64,000 nucleotides of DNA from Larix kaempferi (GCA_027924585.1 BSBM01000151.1:9147501-9211500); one strand, 5' to 3'; counted from the stretch's first letter, positions 33,029 through 46,030 are shown. The notes: a model not told the origin generated them from the sequence alone. Numbers and translations are program-made.

Positions 33029-35106
33029 TTGGCAGTCATGTCAATATTTAGTGAAGAATATTCTTACTTCGATGAGGATTTTTATGAGCAATTTGATGAT
33101 GAATTTGTTGAGCGATATGAAGAGTATTGTAGACAGTATGAGGAAAAAGAATTCCGAGAAGTACCCTCTACAAGTATGACCCATGAAATCATGATTGGTA
33201 GAATAAGTTATAGTTATTCTGATAGCTATATGCAGGAAAAGGTTGCATGTTCTACAACCAAATATCAACCTACTTCTGAAGAGTACCTAAAAGAAGAAAG
33301 AGCTTCAGTGGATGGATGTTATTTACACCTCACAAGAATGTTTGGATCCTCTTCCAAAAGAGCCTCCAAGAATCCTTACCCTAAAACAACCAAGGCAGAA
33401 GCTTCACTATTTTGTTTGGGGAAGCACGAATCAAAGACTAATCATGAGGTTTTTGATAGATTGGGAGCAGAATCTACTCCAAGATTCTATGTAGAGGATT
33501 CCAAGATCTCCTCAGAGGAGCTTGGTAAGCTTAAGGATGGTAAGGCATACTTTGGATAAGATCCAAAAGAAGAACCTAAATCAGATCTAAAGACACCACA
33601 TGAGCTTCACAAGGAAGTAGAAATTGACCACACATCAGTTATATGTGAACTAGTAGAATCAGTGGTAGAACAAGGCATCATAACCCCACCCATTGAAGAG
33701 AGAAGCATGATGCAAAAGTATGGACCACTTTCAGATTTTTGTACTAATTTGTGTCATGATGATGTTGCAACCACATCAGAAGATAATTACTGCATAAGGG
33801 ATTCCTTGGATGTTGAGTTTCATATCCTTGGTGATAAGGGTGAATGTAGTGACCAAGCTGAATCACTAGAAGGGTGTTTGCAGGATGCCTACATGGACAG
33901 AAGAAAATCTATTGAGGAATGTTGTAAGTGCAAGGAAGCATCTAAAGATGTGTACTCTCACATATTTCTGGGGGACATGGAGATTCCCATTGATGAAGGT
34001 GTGGTGGGTGCAATATCCATGGGGAAAGAAGAAGTTCTGGCAACAACAGAAATTGAAAATGAGAAATTGATGGAAGGCCAAACCACCAACACTCCACCTC
34101 ATAAGGAGGATAACATGACACCTGGTGAGTTATTAAATTCTGATTTTTATGTGTCATTATTTCAGTCTGATATGGCAGCCATTTCCATTGAAAAATTTAG
34201 AATGGTTGACCCCCATAGTGACAAGGTTGAGAATTCAGGTGTTAAAAAGGAACTTAGTATGAAGGCTGAAACTTTAAGAGAAGATCTTTTTGTTGCATCA
34301 AGGATGAATGAGCACTTATGTTGCAGCCCAAATTATGTTTTTGAGGACCTGAAAGATGAAAATATTGTAGCAGAAACATATAGATTAGATTTCAAAACTT
34401 CAAGTGCACCGCATGAAATTGATCCGGCGAATGGGAAATGAAGGAGAGAAACATCTGCAAGGACCTCATCTTCTTGCAGGATCTTTAAAGATGGATGAAC
34501 AGAAGATCCAAGAAGCCCTTCACACCCTCAATTACACACATTCCTTAATGAATAACCTTTGTTGGAATTTGGGGGAGTAGTCTTCCATGAGAGACATGGA
34601 AGAATTTCAGGAAGCCATGGCAAGCATAAAAGGTAAATTCTTGAACCTACTTACTGATAGAGATAGTTTATTGGAGCTTGTAAAATTGTTTCATGGTATG
34701 TCCTTGAGGGATGATGAAGAGATTAGCAAGATGAATGATGAATTAATGGCCACCCAAGATTCTTTAAGAAGCACTCAAAGTGCCCTCTAAGAATCTAAGA
34801 CAGAAATATTGCAGTTTCATGAAAAGTTGCAAGGATACCCCCTACCCTCCTACACACCATTCAGTCAACTTCATTTGGCTGAAAGCATTCATGATCATAT
34901 GGAGGAACTTCATGAAATGGTGGATCATGAAGATCATTTATCTTTATATTTGCTTGAGGAGTGTGCAGAATAGTTTGATGAAAACCAAGCACTTGATCAT
35001 TTCCTAAGGGAACTTGAGTTGTTCCTTGGAAACAGTCACTCTCCCATGGAAAAGTGGGATGAGAGCACCCAATTTGGGCAGCCAATAATGAAAAAGTTGA
35101 AGCCAT
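33029..35106 (+). pseudogene. Long acidic protein of unknown function, element C
   Basis: The frame from about 33038 (MSIFSEEYSYFDEDFYEQ) is open to 34441 apart from one stop at 33557. A frameshift near 34436 leads to a second frame up to 35106, with stops at 34578, 34788 and 34971. The N-terminus is very acidic and Tyr-rich. The middle has several Cys (ECCKCKEASKD) but no zinc-knuckle spacing. Residues coded by 34587-34850 look like a coiled coil (MRDMEEFQEAMASIKGKF, MNDELMATQDSLRSTQ). I do not recognise a family; a divergent gag or a captured host sequence are both possible. Confidence 0.6.
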
Positions 35107-35477
35107 AATTCTGATTACTAAAGGTTGCAGACATACCAAGAAGGTTCACATTCCTTCCCCACATGTCATGGATTCAACAATAACAATGGGGAATAAACAG
35201 TGGGTGAAGAAGTTTTTCTTGTTGATGCCACATGTACCACAGGTGGATCATGATATGCTCCTATGGGAGATAGATATTAGTGCAGCAGAGATGGCTGACT
35301 TTAGCTCATATGAATCAGTAAGCAAGATATTCGATTCATCCATCGGATGGATGGATAGAGGAATCACAAAAAAGGGAAATCTCAGAGGTAAAAGGTTTTA
35401 TTGTTTCTGCAATAAATTTCTTATTATAACTGACATTGTCTTGAATTGTGAGCAGCAACAAAATTATATTTTGCAGC
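35107..35477 (+). pseudogene. Continuation of element C coding region, left of H
   Basis: A frame from 35168 (MDSTITMGNKQWVKKF) runs open into the insertion point of H at 35477. With H removed, the frame reads on across GCAGC at 45276 into the stretch at 45281. No known domain. The last five bases are the target duplication of H. Confidence 0.5.
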
Positions 35478-36391
35478 TGTTACACAGAAATATTCCACCC
35501 TATGAGCATCAGTATTCTTTGGCGTGTAGGATCCATTTTAGTGACTCAGATCCATTTATATCCTTTAGAGATACCAATTTGCCCTATTTTTATTCCTACC
35601 GGCATGTTGCATCACTATAGCATGCGTACCCGCGAGTTGCATCCCTATAGCCCGCGGGTATCAAGTAAAATGGTAAAAACCACTATTAATTACTTTTTAC
35701 TCCCAAAAAGCGGTCATTGGGTGACCTTCAGCTCTCCATTTTCCCGAGTAACGTCTCGATGTGTCTTTTCACCTACCTTTGAGAGGACTATATATTGAGC
35801 ACATATGGCTTATGGACGAGAGGAATAAGAGAATAGTAAAGGAACTCTAGTGGATTTTTTCCCTATCTTGAGTCTGCACTCATTGATCCTTGTAGTTGTG
35901 GACCATTTATGTTCACCTTCTAAACTCCTTTCTAGTTTGATTTTTCTATTCATGGAGGATTGAAGTGGTGGAGGCACAAGTGGATTGATCTAGATCTTGG
36001 TTTAGATTGGTTTCCAGCAAGAGGTTGTATCACTTTGTACTTCTTCTTGTTCATTAATAGAAATGCTCATATTCTCGTCCATTCATAGTGTGAATGTTGT
36101 TTATCATACATTGGGTTACATTTGCTTATGATAATATGGACCATTGTTATTGATAATGTTAATGTCAATTATATATTATTTGTACTTGTTATTGGCTGTC
36201 AAGACTAATTTGCAGATTACAAGTGCACGGTTTGAAAGCTCCAACGGGGATCTACATCAAACGTTTGGATCGAGGTTGGTTACATTTCTCCATTATCTTA
36301 ACATTGTCATTTATAATAGCATTGAGTAGATTTCTGGTAGTCATCTGTCTGTTGTGGTATTCCCAAGCCATAGTGAGTTTTCTCCAATACA
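35478..36391 (+). repeat. 5' LTR of element H (914 bp)
   Basis: It starts TGTTACACAG and ends CTCCAATACA, matching 44346-45275 almost base for base over most of its length. TATATA lies at 35789-35794. Confidence 0.93.
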
Positions 36392-36395
36392 GAAA

Positions 36396-36413
36396 TGGCG
36401 ACTCCGCTGGGGA
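36396..36413 (+). other. Primer binding site (tRNA-Arg), element H
   Basis: TGGCGACTCCGCTGGGGA, four bases after the LTR, is complementary to the 3' end of a plant tRNA-Arg (CCCCAGCGGAGTCG plus CCA), known as primer for Ogre-type elements. Confidence 0.85.
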
Positions 36414-37951
36414 AAACATCCATGTTTGGGAAATTTTTTGAGCATTAGTCCATAATTAGAGTTGCTGTTTATTGAAGCTCTGTGTCACTGATTGGCCGTT
36501 AAGATACACTGTAGAAAAATTGCTTTTTTTGAGCCTCTGGACTCTCTGTTTTCCCATTTGACTTTCCTCACCCGCGGGCTAGCTTAGTTCTGCCCGCGTC
36601 TACCCGCCTTTGTTTACTCTACTGCTCGCGGGTACCCGTAGGATTTCCTTTGACACTAGCGTGTAACTCCGGCTTTTGTTGGTTTATGGCTATTGGTTGT
36701 TGCTGGGTGAGTTTGGTTGGTTCCTGAGTCTTTGTTGGCCTCTTTCTTGACTGTTTCATGCCTTGGTTGTGACTAGATCTCTTCGGTTCTCTTGGTTGAG
36801 CCTTCTTGGTTTTTTACCAATCTTTGGTTTTAGCCTCTTGGTTTCTTCCTTTTGAGCTCATTCCTTTGGTTGAGTCTTGCTATTTAGGATCTGCTAGGTT
36901 GTCTTAGTGATCTTCTCGGCACTTCAGTGACTGAATAGTAGTATTTTGCTTGCATTTTTTCATCCCATTTATATTGAAAAAATACAAAAATATACATTTA
37001 GTTTTTGCATTTTCCTTTCTGTTTATAAGCAAAAATACAAAAATATTTTACTTTCATGTACCGCATCTTGCATTGAGTGCTTGTTTCCTTCATTTTAGGT
37101 TCTGCTTGTGCATTGAAAAGATAAAAGATTGCATTTTTATTTCGGAATTGTTGGCTGATTTTGCATATTAGTGACATTGTTTTATTGGATAGATGAGTCT
37201 AGGATTGGATGATTTTGCATACTATTGAGTCTACACATCACTAGTTTCACGATCATATCCCTTGAGTAATCACAGCCACTAAAATTAACGCTTAATCATA
37301 AAATTGATTAGACTGATTTTATTTATAGGGTACACCAACTAGCATAGGTTTAGAGTCTTGGAATAGATCATTGTGAGTTAAAAATCCAAGACTACTAGAC
37401 GAAACATTAGGTGTCTGACTAGGGAGTGGAGGAATCCATGGTATAGATCAGTGTTCTCAGGAATCTATACTCAATCCAAAGTTAAGCACGAGTTCATGGG
37501 AGGTTGGTTGAGGAGATATCCCTCTGATACCGGCTGAACGTGGGATATATATCCAGGATTTGTTCGTATCTAAGGGTACCGGAGGTTTTCCCTCTTGTGC
37601 TTCGGGCTTAGCTACCCTTCCCATATGACGGGTCCCACTTGCGACTGTCCCCCTGAGCATTGGTTATATTGTGGTGAACATAGTTTCCTTACCTAGGTAC
37701 CGCATAGGGTATTTGCAATGGTTATGTTGTTTGTGTCCTCAGTCAGATAGGGATTGGAAAACACAGTTGTGTTCGTGCAGTGGACTTGACCCTGTCGACA
37801 TAGTGAAGCCTGGGTGTCTCTATAACTAATTTTGTTACCTCCGGCTATAGTTTGGGAGTCTCAAGCCTCTCCTAGGCGAGACATATCGGCTCTAGTGTCA
37901 GGAGCTCATTTAGCCACTCTGTTTGTCTGCTCTTGGCTGTAGTTTCTCTAG
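36414..37951 (+). other. Long leader of element H, no gene seen
   Basis: About 1.5 kb between primer site and gag. Short frames without motifs only. The part near 37440-37700 is GC-richer and may be structured, but I could not support any specific element. Confidence 0.5.
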
Positions 37952-40858
37952 GTGTGTGCCTTTGATTTACTGTTTTTGATCGATAGTTGGCCTTTAGGGG
38001 ACGTTGTGACTTCCTCCGGAGATATTGTGGCACGGAGCCCTAATATCCCTCGGTCCCATCGTTTGGTTGGTTTAAAGGCACTCGAAGTTACACGTCGTAT
38101 TGCTAGAGGACGCCGGAGGGCTCCCTCTGAGTCTTCAGATTCTTACGTGACCTACGTTGAAGACTACATGGCTGCACATCCCGATATTTTGGGAAATCTC
38201 CTTCTACTCCTTCGGGTAGAGTTGAGCATACTTCCGATCCCCATAATCCTCGTGAGGATTGGGGGGGTGATCCACCTGACACTCAACCTGGTTCTATTTG
38301 GCCTAATCCACTTGACCGGGATCCATTTGATCCTTCGAATCTGGATAATTATCTTTACGGGATGCCCGACTTACCCAAGGAGGAAGAATGGGATGAGCCT
38401 TTCATTCCTTTGTTTCCATGTGATTATAGATATGGGAGGCTTGAGACTCATGATGATACTGGCCCTACGATCAACCCTACCGCACTCTCTTTTGGCATGC
38501 CTAGTCATAATACTGTCGAACCTTCCACTACGGTTGGTACTCACGCTGGCACTAGTCAAAGTGTTAGCCATATTATACCCACTGGGGACACTATGTTGTC
38601 CACCCACACACATAGTATGGGGACTGGTAAGATTCCTAACCATGCTAATGTTGGAACACGACCACCTCCTAGGATTACCCAACCTAATCGGAATGTTGTT
38701 CGGAACACGACTCACCATCCACCACCTAGTACACGTGCCGCTATTTGTCAACCCAGGACTACTTTTGCACATGATACCGTTCCTCCCAACCACGTGGGTG
38801 GACACATACCGCATACTTTTGTATCCACTACCGCCATTAGAGATGCTAATATAGGGGGTGGGAATATTTCCTATCCACATGGACATCACACCACCAACCT
38901 TGCTTCTAATCACACCAATGTTGGGGTTGTGAATACTTCTCATGCTTTTGGTCACCACACGACTGCTCAAGCTAATCCTAATGCTGGGGGTGGGAACATA
39001 TCATACCATTACGGTCATTACAACACGGTTCCCGCTATGAATAGTACATATATGCCCCATACTCATGGCGGAAACCATTACTACAACATAGTCGGTGCTG
39101 GCCACCAGTATCACCCACCACCCCAATATGGTGCCCAAAACACGCATATACCTGCTTACTCTCAAATGGGTCAGCCAGGAGGAGGTTATCAATCGTATGG
39201 CCATGGGAAAGCTTATGGACCATCAGGTCCTCATTATCAGCAGTTTAATCCTCATGGTCAAGCTTTTGGTCCGTCTTATAACACAGTTCCGTTTAACCAA
39301 CCTTTTATGGGGGCTTATAATCAAGCTTTCCAGCCTTAGCTTTCGTTCCTTGCACACTTGAATCTCCCAGATATTTTGAAGCTCACGAATGATCTAGTGT
39401 GTCACGACCCTACTTGGCCCCCGGTCCCTACCAAGCTCCCTTCGGACATTCCAAAGTTTGAAGGGAAAGGTGGTGAGGACCCGGGAGATCATGTCATGAC
39501 GTTTCACCTTTGGTGTTCCTCCAACTCTTTGAATCCTGATTCCATTAGATTACGACTATTTCAACGCACCCTCACGGGGGCAGCCACGAAGTGGTATGTA
39601 GAGTTGCCCGGGAACACCTATAGGGGATTCAACGAGATTGCTTTGGTTTTCTTAGGCCATTTCCAGTTTACCGGTTCGTTATGATACTGGTACTGAGTTG
39701 TTGTCCACCTTCCGTCAGAATAAGGCCACACATATTTCTGACCACGTTCAAGAGTGGCGTCGACGGAAGAGATTAGTGAAAGCCAACATTCCTCTAGAGT
39801 TCCTGTTGGAATGGTTCCTTAAGTCTTTACTCCCATACATTGCTAAGGATGTTTCGATGTCCGACATTGTGACTGAGGAACAAGCTATCTTGAAAGTCCA
39901 GCAGTTAGATCTACTTTATTCTCAGTCTGGCATTTTGTATGACATTATTCCTGATGCACCGAGAACAAGACATGAGTCTACGTCAGTTCTTGGACCACAT
40001 GTCGATGGCATTGTGGGGTCCGCATGCACTCGCCCTGTAGAATTGGTAGCTAATCAAATGAAAAATTTGTCGCTAAACCAGTCTGCTCCCGGACAGGTTC
40101 ACACCTTGTCCACTTCCACTCCGTTGTCTGATGTACACAATGTGCAATCAATGAAACCGTCGGGTAACCAGCAATCTGGTGGTAAGAAAAAGGGGAGAAA
40201 TAATCGTAGGGGTGGAAACAATGGAAGTAATAACAATAGCAATTGTAATACTCCTCGTAAAGAGAATGCCAACCCTCCTCGGGAAGGCGGTAATGCTGGC
40301 GAGGATCGTAAACCTAGGCGTAAGGTGAAATTCCCTTGCAAGCTTTGTGGGGAGGATCATCTTACTCACTTATGTCCTCGAATTGAAGAAGCATCGAAGC
40401 ATTTGGCACAGAGCCCAGTTGTGTTGAAGGATCCCCTTCCTCATCATCAAAACATGGCTTCGCATGTTCCCACCACTGGTTATGGTACTAATGAAACGAC
40501 CACGTCTTCTTCCAATACTAGTGGTTATGGATGTGTGAATATTGTTCAGTTGGAGGCTTGTGTTGCTACTCGTCAACGCGATTATGGTGCACCACAACCA
40601 AATTTGGGGAATGAGCCTCCCCCTCCTCCTGACAATTCCTTGCATATTGAGAAGCCCTCTATTATGCCGTGGATACCAAAAGGTGTTCTCAAGCGCTCCA
40701 CGCATAATCCTAATGCTCGAGCCGCCCATAAATACTCCATCATAGAAGATTTGGGCCAAACTCCGTGTGCCATGTCGGCTCTTGAATTTTTTCAAGCCTG
40801 TCCTTCTCAGAAGCATGCCCTTTTGAGTGCGTTAAGGGTTCAGGATGGGAAATATTAG
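37952..40858 (+). pseudogene. Gypsy gag, element H
   Basis: It opens near 37952, with LEVTRRIARGRRRAPSESSD and YMAAHPDI in one frame, shifts near 38200 to the frame carrying MPDLPKEEEWDEPF (38362), and continues to 39684 with one stop at 39337. A His/Gly/Asn-rich stretch repeats NIGGGNISYPHGHHTT-like units. The capsid is FEGKGGEDPGDHVMTFHLW through GAATKWYVELPG (about 39450-39615). A frameshift near 39665 leads to the frame from 39698 to 40858, with a basic Asn-rich tract and a knuckle CKLCGEDHLTHLC (C-x2-C-x3-H-x4-C, about 40336-40374). Three frame changes show decay. Confidence 0.85.
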
Positions 40859-41837
40859 TGTTATCAAGTTCGATACTACTGATGTCCAACCTCGCTTACC
40901 TTACCACGTGGCTTTTCAAATCCAGGTGGTTTTCCTTAAGAGCTTCATCAAACGTACTATGGTTGATGAAGGTGCCTCCGCGTCAGTAATGTCGTTAGCT
41001 TGTTGGAAAGCTCTTGGCTCTCCTCCTCTACTTGCGTCTAGGACTACACTCACTGCATTCGACGGTAGATCTTTTACGCCACATGGAATTATTCCTTCCC
41101 TTGTTTTCTCCTTGGGAGGTAAGTCTGTGCCTATTGAAGTCGAAGTGGTTGATGCACCCATCGACTACAACCTTTTACTGGGTCAGAACTAGATGTACGC
41201 TATGAAGGCTGTCGCGTCTATTGTATTTAGAGTTATCTGCTTTCCCCATGAAGGAAAGATTGTGACGATCGATCAGCTGGATTATGTTGGCACTCCTTCC
41301 ACAGCATCCACGGGATCCGTAGTCTCGCAAGTTTCTAATTCTCAGCTGGAAACTGGGAACATAGGTGTTGGAATGTACCCCTCATTGATGGGAACTTGTA
41401 ACCATTCTGCACCTGTGAATTTTATTGGAACCATTACCGACAATGCGTCTCCTCCTTTGAATAATATGTTATTTCGGACCTCCTCTTTAGATGATCTATG
41501 GACTTTACCATCCACGAGTTCCACGTCTGGAGACATTGTGCACGTCGGGATGTCTATGCCTCTATCTGTAGCGGAGCTCGCTTACGATCATATCCAACAA
41601 ACCACTGCAGATTCGGATCTCTCTTATTCACGGACAAGGGAAGAAGATCCTGTTATGCTGCCCATGTGTGTAGTCGACCCATCTTGTTCACATGATTGCC
41701 TTGATGGTATTTTACCTTCAGATGAAGTTTTTATTGAGGCCATGAGCGGTGATGACAAGCCATGGGGGGATCTTTATCATAGATCTCATTCCCCTCCTAC
41801 CCTTGATCTTATTGAACAAGATAAGTCTAGAATATAG
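40845..41837 (+). pseudogene. Retropepsin-like protease and downstream region, element H
   Basis: It overlaps the end of gag by 14 bases in another frame. The active site is MVDEGASASVM (about 40959-40991), DEG in place of DSG/DTG, a variant that I recall from Ogre-like elements. DAPIDYNLLLGQN near 41150-41190 is the usual second conserved part. A stop at 41190 (TAG where Trp is expected before MYAMKAV) separates a further open stretch to 41837 of acidic, Ser/Thr-rich sequence. It would cleave gag. Confidence 0.75.
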
Positions 41838-42470
41838 CCTGCCATAATTTTTGATCCAGGCATAGTTTTTTCTAGCCCCGGTTTGACATTAAAGTCTTAT
41901 TTCCCTAGTGACGAGTCTTTAGAATCTCCTATGGATCCGCAAATCGGTGATCCTGATGAGTTCGATTCTACTTCTAGAATTTCCAACTCCTGTAATGATG
42001 AATTTGCCACTGCAGATTCCTTCACATCCTTCAGCTTTGCTCTTCATTTTGAAGATGATCATTTTGATCCCTCAGGTATTGGTACTATGGTACCTTCAGT
42101 GGTTAGCTCTATCTGCGTTATGTCTGAGGTTAACAATAGTGAAGTTGAAAATGTTTCTACCGCAGTGACTTGTATCAGATTTTTCTTTACATACGTTGTA
42201 GAGATGATCTTAGTACTTATGTTTCTTGGAGACAGGATTCTTAGCTGGACTTATACTTGTTTACTGGTCCTTTTCGACATTTGCTTCGGCCGTGGTATGA
42301 ATATTCGGAACCTTTCATATAGGTTTAGGCCTCCCCATTGTTATGATGCATTTGAACCTATTACTATCCGAATTTGCAGACACCCCTTGAGTTTCCTTAT
42401 CTTGCTCATGTTCTTTGCATTATGCATAGCTTTGTCCCATGCGCTTGGAACTAGTCTCACATATCCCTGA
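41838..42470 (+). pseudogene. Acidic then hydrophobic extension with possible membrane segments, element H
   Basis: It is in frame with the protease after one stop at 41835 and stays open to 42470. The first 100 residues are acidic and Ser-rich. The last 100 hold three hydrophobic runs: FFFTYVVEMILVLMFLG, TYTCLLVLFDICFG and LSFLILLMFFALCIALSHAL. No RT motif is present where pol would be expected. The hydrophobic runs might be an env-like membrane part or the chance reading of T-rich DNA. Confidence 0.4.
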
Positions 42471-44345
42471 CACCCGTCTGCTCTCATTACGAGCATTCTT
42501 CCATATCTCCTTTGAGATCGTTAAAAATAGTAAGGAGGTCACGAGTTTACTTTTTCAGACTCGTTAAACCTTTATGAAAAATATTTTTATAAAGTATTTT
42601 TTAATCCCTTGTTAGACTTTTCCAAATCAAACAAGATTGCCGAGTATACTTGTTATTTTAGACTTGTTAAAGGATTTGAAGCGACGTCTACTTAGGTATA
42701 AGTTTACCCATTTTCCGGACCTTTGTGGATTAATTACAAAAAAGGTATACTCTAGTCATACGTGACTAGAAGAGTTCTTCTCTCATTGTTTTACACTTTT
42801 TCAGGTGAGGAGACTAACTTTACGAAAAAGGACTCCCCTCAGTTATATCATGTTGTGATTGCATTGCATCATCCTGCTTGCCGCTTGAGCCTTGTGTCGG
42901 CTCCCGCTTACTCAGTTGTTAGGCTGGTGCCTGAGCACTTTTCCTTGTTGAGCCCTGCAGAGCTTATATTTTCCCTTCACAATTTGATGACCTTTTGACC
43001 CCGAGGGAACATACCCCTGAGTGTCCACATCTTGCACGCACTTCCTTGCATTGAGCATAGGTATGTTCCATTGCTTGGAACTAGTTTTCTCGCTATTTGA
43101 CACTCGTTCCCTCACTTGTTGTACTATAAGTAATTTTATTCTTTTTCAAGCTTTTCCCAAATATGAAAAAGACCAAAAAAATCAAATATTCCAAAAAGCC
43201 GGACGGGATTATGGTTACTACTTTTTGTTGGCAACTGTTGTGTCGCCTTTGAACATAGCATTTATTCCACTCCGTACATTATGAGTCGGGACTATAGTTG
43301 GGACTTAGGAGCTGTAATTGTCTCTCAGTTTTATCCACTGATTGGTTAAGCTTCTAGTCATTATGGAGTCCTCTGTAATGCCTCCTGCATTGCACAGTTT
43401 ATGTCAAATCTATGCTTCCTGAGTCTATCCATCTGCTAATGCTCTTGTTCAAAGGAAGTCCTGAATCAGTTCGGCCACTCCTCAAATCTCTTGATTATTG
43501 CATGTCGGCCATCCTTATTGAGTCAGTCCGTTTCACCTGAGATCTTCCAAATATTTCAGCATTGATGGTACCCTCGTATTGGTTGATGGGGGATGCCTTA
43601 ATTCCCTCCTTCCAGCGAGTCTCGTTCCCTCGACTTAAACTCATTTATTCCGGGACTTAAGGCTTAGATTTAGGTTGAGTACCTTGAGGCTTGTAGTCAT
43701 TAGTGGCAGGTTCTCTCGCCATCGATAGTTTTGGGAATACATCAATATCCCCTGATCGATGGATTCATCCTAGTGTTCGACTTCAACCCATTTATTCACA
43801 CTCTGATGATTGTGCTCTGTGCCTTGATGCCCATTTTCATTATTAGTAGGTCATCTCACGTCTGTTAACGGTATACATCATTGACCGGTAATCAGACGAT
43901 GTCTCATCAGGTTTGACCCCAACTCCTTTATTCACTTGATGGGACTTGCACCGTCGAAGACTTGTGTAGCAGACCCCAGGCGATTGTGGCATTCAGTATG
44001 CTACATATGAATTTAACTTTACATCTGAGATATCACCTCTCAGATTTCAGCAGTTTGTACCTCCAGTTTGCACCAGTTGTCTTCTTTTCAGCAGAAGACC
44101 ATATCTTACTGTAGAGGGATCATGGCTATGATCACTTATGACATGTATCCATTATGTACTGCCTATTCATGGCCATTGTATCAGATTGTTGTACTATACT
44201 GACATGTATTCAGAGATACTATTGTATTATGACGAGTAAGCTGTTCTTTCCACTTGTATCTCCATCACTCCACTTCTGAGTTTTATAATGTATTTCGGCC
44301 ATCGTAGCACATTTCAGTCTATGAACTCACACATTAGCGGGCATC
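42471..44345 (+). other. 3' non-coding stretch of element H
   Basis: About 1.9 kb without a supported frame. It is T-rich and contains repeated 'gactcgttaaa' and 'cttgttagactt' phrases around 42540-42680. This is where RT, RNase H and integrase would lie in a complete element. No clear polypurine tract was found before 44346. Confidence 0.6.
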
Positions 44346-45275
44346 TGTTACACATAAATATTCTACCCTGTGAGCATTAGCATTATTTGGCTTGTAGGAT
44401 CCATTTCAGTGACTCAGATCCATTTATATCCTTCATAGATACTAGTTTTCCCTATTTTTATTTTTACCCGCATGTTGCATCACTATAGCATGCGTACCCG
44501 CGAGTTGCATCCCTATAGCCCGCGAGTGTCAAGTAAAATGGTAAAAACCACTATTAATTACTTTTTACTCCCAAAAAGCGGTCACTGGGTGACCTTTGGC
44601 TCTCCATCTTCCCGAGTAACGTCTCGATGTGTCCTTTCACCTACCTTTGAGAGGAATATATATTGAGCACATATGGCTTATGGACGGGAGGAAGAAGAGA
44701 ATAGTAAAGGAACTCTAGTGGATTTTTTCCCTATCTTGAGTCTGCACTCATTGATCCTTGTAGTTGTGGACCATTTATGTTCACCTTCCAAACTCCTTTC
44801 TAGTTTGAGTTTGCCATTTATGGAGGATTGAAGTGGTGGAGGCACAAGTGGATTGATCTAGATCTTGGTTTAGATTGGTTGCCGGCAAAAGGTCGTATCA
44901 CTTTGTACTTCTTCTTGTTCATTAATAGAAATGCTCATATTCTTGTCCATTCATGGTGTGAATGTTGTTTATCATACATTGGGTTACATTTGCTTATGAT
45001 ACTATGGACCATTGTTATTGATAATGTTAATGTCAATTATATATTATTTGTACTTGTTGGATATTGGCTGTAAAGACTAATTTGCATATTACAAGTGCAC
45101 GGTTTGTAAGCTCCAATGGGGACCTACATCAAACGTTTGGATCAAGGTTGGTTACATTTCTCCATTATCTTAACATTGTCATTTATAATAGCATTGCTTT
45201 GAGAATTGAGTAGATTTCTGGTAGTCATCTGTCTGTTGTGGTATTCCCAAGCCATAGTGAGTTTTCTCCAATACA
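44346..45275 (+). repeat. 3' LTR of element H (930 bp)
   Basis: It starts TGTTACACAT and ends CTCCAATACA. It is slightly longer than the 5' copy through small insertions near 45058 and 45195. Confidence 0.93.
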
Positions 45276-45280
45276 GCAGC

Positions 45281-45977
45281 CATTTGATGTCACTCATCCA
45301 CATATGGATTGGGTGAAAGATTACTTGACAAGCATGAAACCTCCTTGCAAAATTTTTTATGCTCATGGTCAAGGGAAGGTAGCTAAGTAGGCAAGTTGTA
45401 AAGAAAAATTAATGGAACATTTTACTTGTAGAAGTTGGCCTATGTGGAGGGAATCCACATGCTGGGAGGGATGCTTGAAATTTTTCTCCAATGGCAGAGA
45501 GTTGAGCCATTGGATGTTTTCACTGGAGGAGACATTCTGCTCCCCACTTGGTTTGGTTGGAGGCAATGCCCTAGCAATTATTCCCCGGATGAAAAGGCAC
45601 ATGTTTGATGACAAATTATTTAAAATTATTCTGATGATGGGGAAAATGTAGTTGATACTTTGGGATCCTGTCATACACTTGAGTGAGAGATTGCCAAAGA
45701 TGACAGGAGAATTTTGCTCCTTGCAGGAGAAACAATGGGACCCAAGAATTCTGCTCAGTTATCCTAACTGGGTTAAAATTCTGTTCATTTATTGGCTAAT
45801 GGCAGATATAAATTACAATGCAGTTTGTTTTACATAGACATTTTTTTTCTTTGAAGGCCCAAGTTTAATTTACAAATTGCTCAATGGACGGGGACAATGA
45901 TAATCAGAGTTGGTGCAGCAGAAGCTTGGTGGGATCCTGACATTGCTTGAGGACAAGCAATCTTGGGAAGGGAGGAC
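45281..45977 (+). pseudogene. Continuation of element C coding region, right of H, and polypurine tract
   Basis: It continues the frame interrupted by H (PFDVTHPHMDWVKDYL, then a stop near 45387), then shows short open parts with CRSWPMWRESTCWEGCLKF and WVKILFIYWLMADINY. No family is recognised. It ends with a purine-rich GGGAAGGGAGGAC just before the 3' LTR of C. Confidence 0.5.
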
Positions 45978-46030
45978 TGTCATGTTCCCATATTTTTCTA
46001 TGGTCCATGGGGTAATTTTGGCCTAAGTCA
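45978..46030 (+). repeat. 3' LTR of element C, left piece
   Basis: The first 53 bases (TGTCATGTTCCC to GGCCTAAGTCA) of the 3' LTR, cut by element D. AGTCA at 46026-46030 is the left target duplication of D. Confidence 0.93.

Larger units (their letters stand above)
35478..45275 (+). mobile_element. Element H: gypsy-type gag-protease element without RT, inside C
   Basis: The LTRs (35478-36391, 44346-45275) are flanked by a perfect GCAGC duplication (35473-35477, 45276-45280). The primer site matches tRNA-Arg. The internal part encodes gag and protease plus an extension but no RT, RNase H or integrase. It is a TR-GAG-like non-autonomous element. The tRNA-Arg primer and DEG protease motif suggest the Ogre/Tat branch, from memory of those families. 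Confidence 0.9.

Noticed and set aside
38206-38854. Leu/Ile-rich membrane protein in element H
   Set aside because: It is the wrong frame of gag; the true gag frame at 38362-39339 covers the same bases with better motifs.
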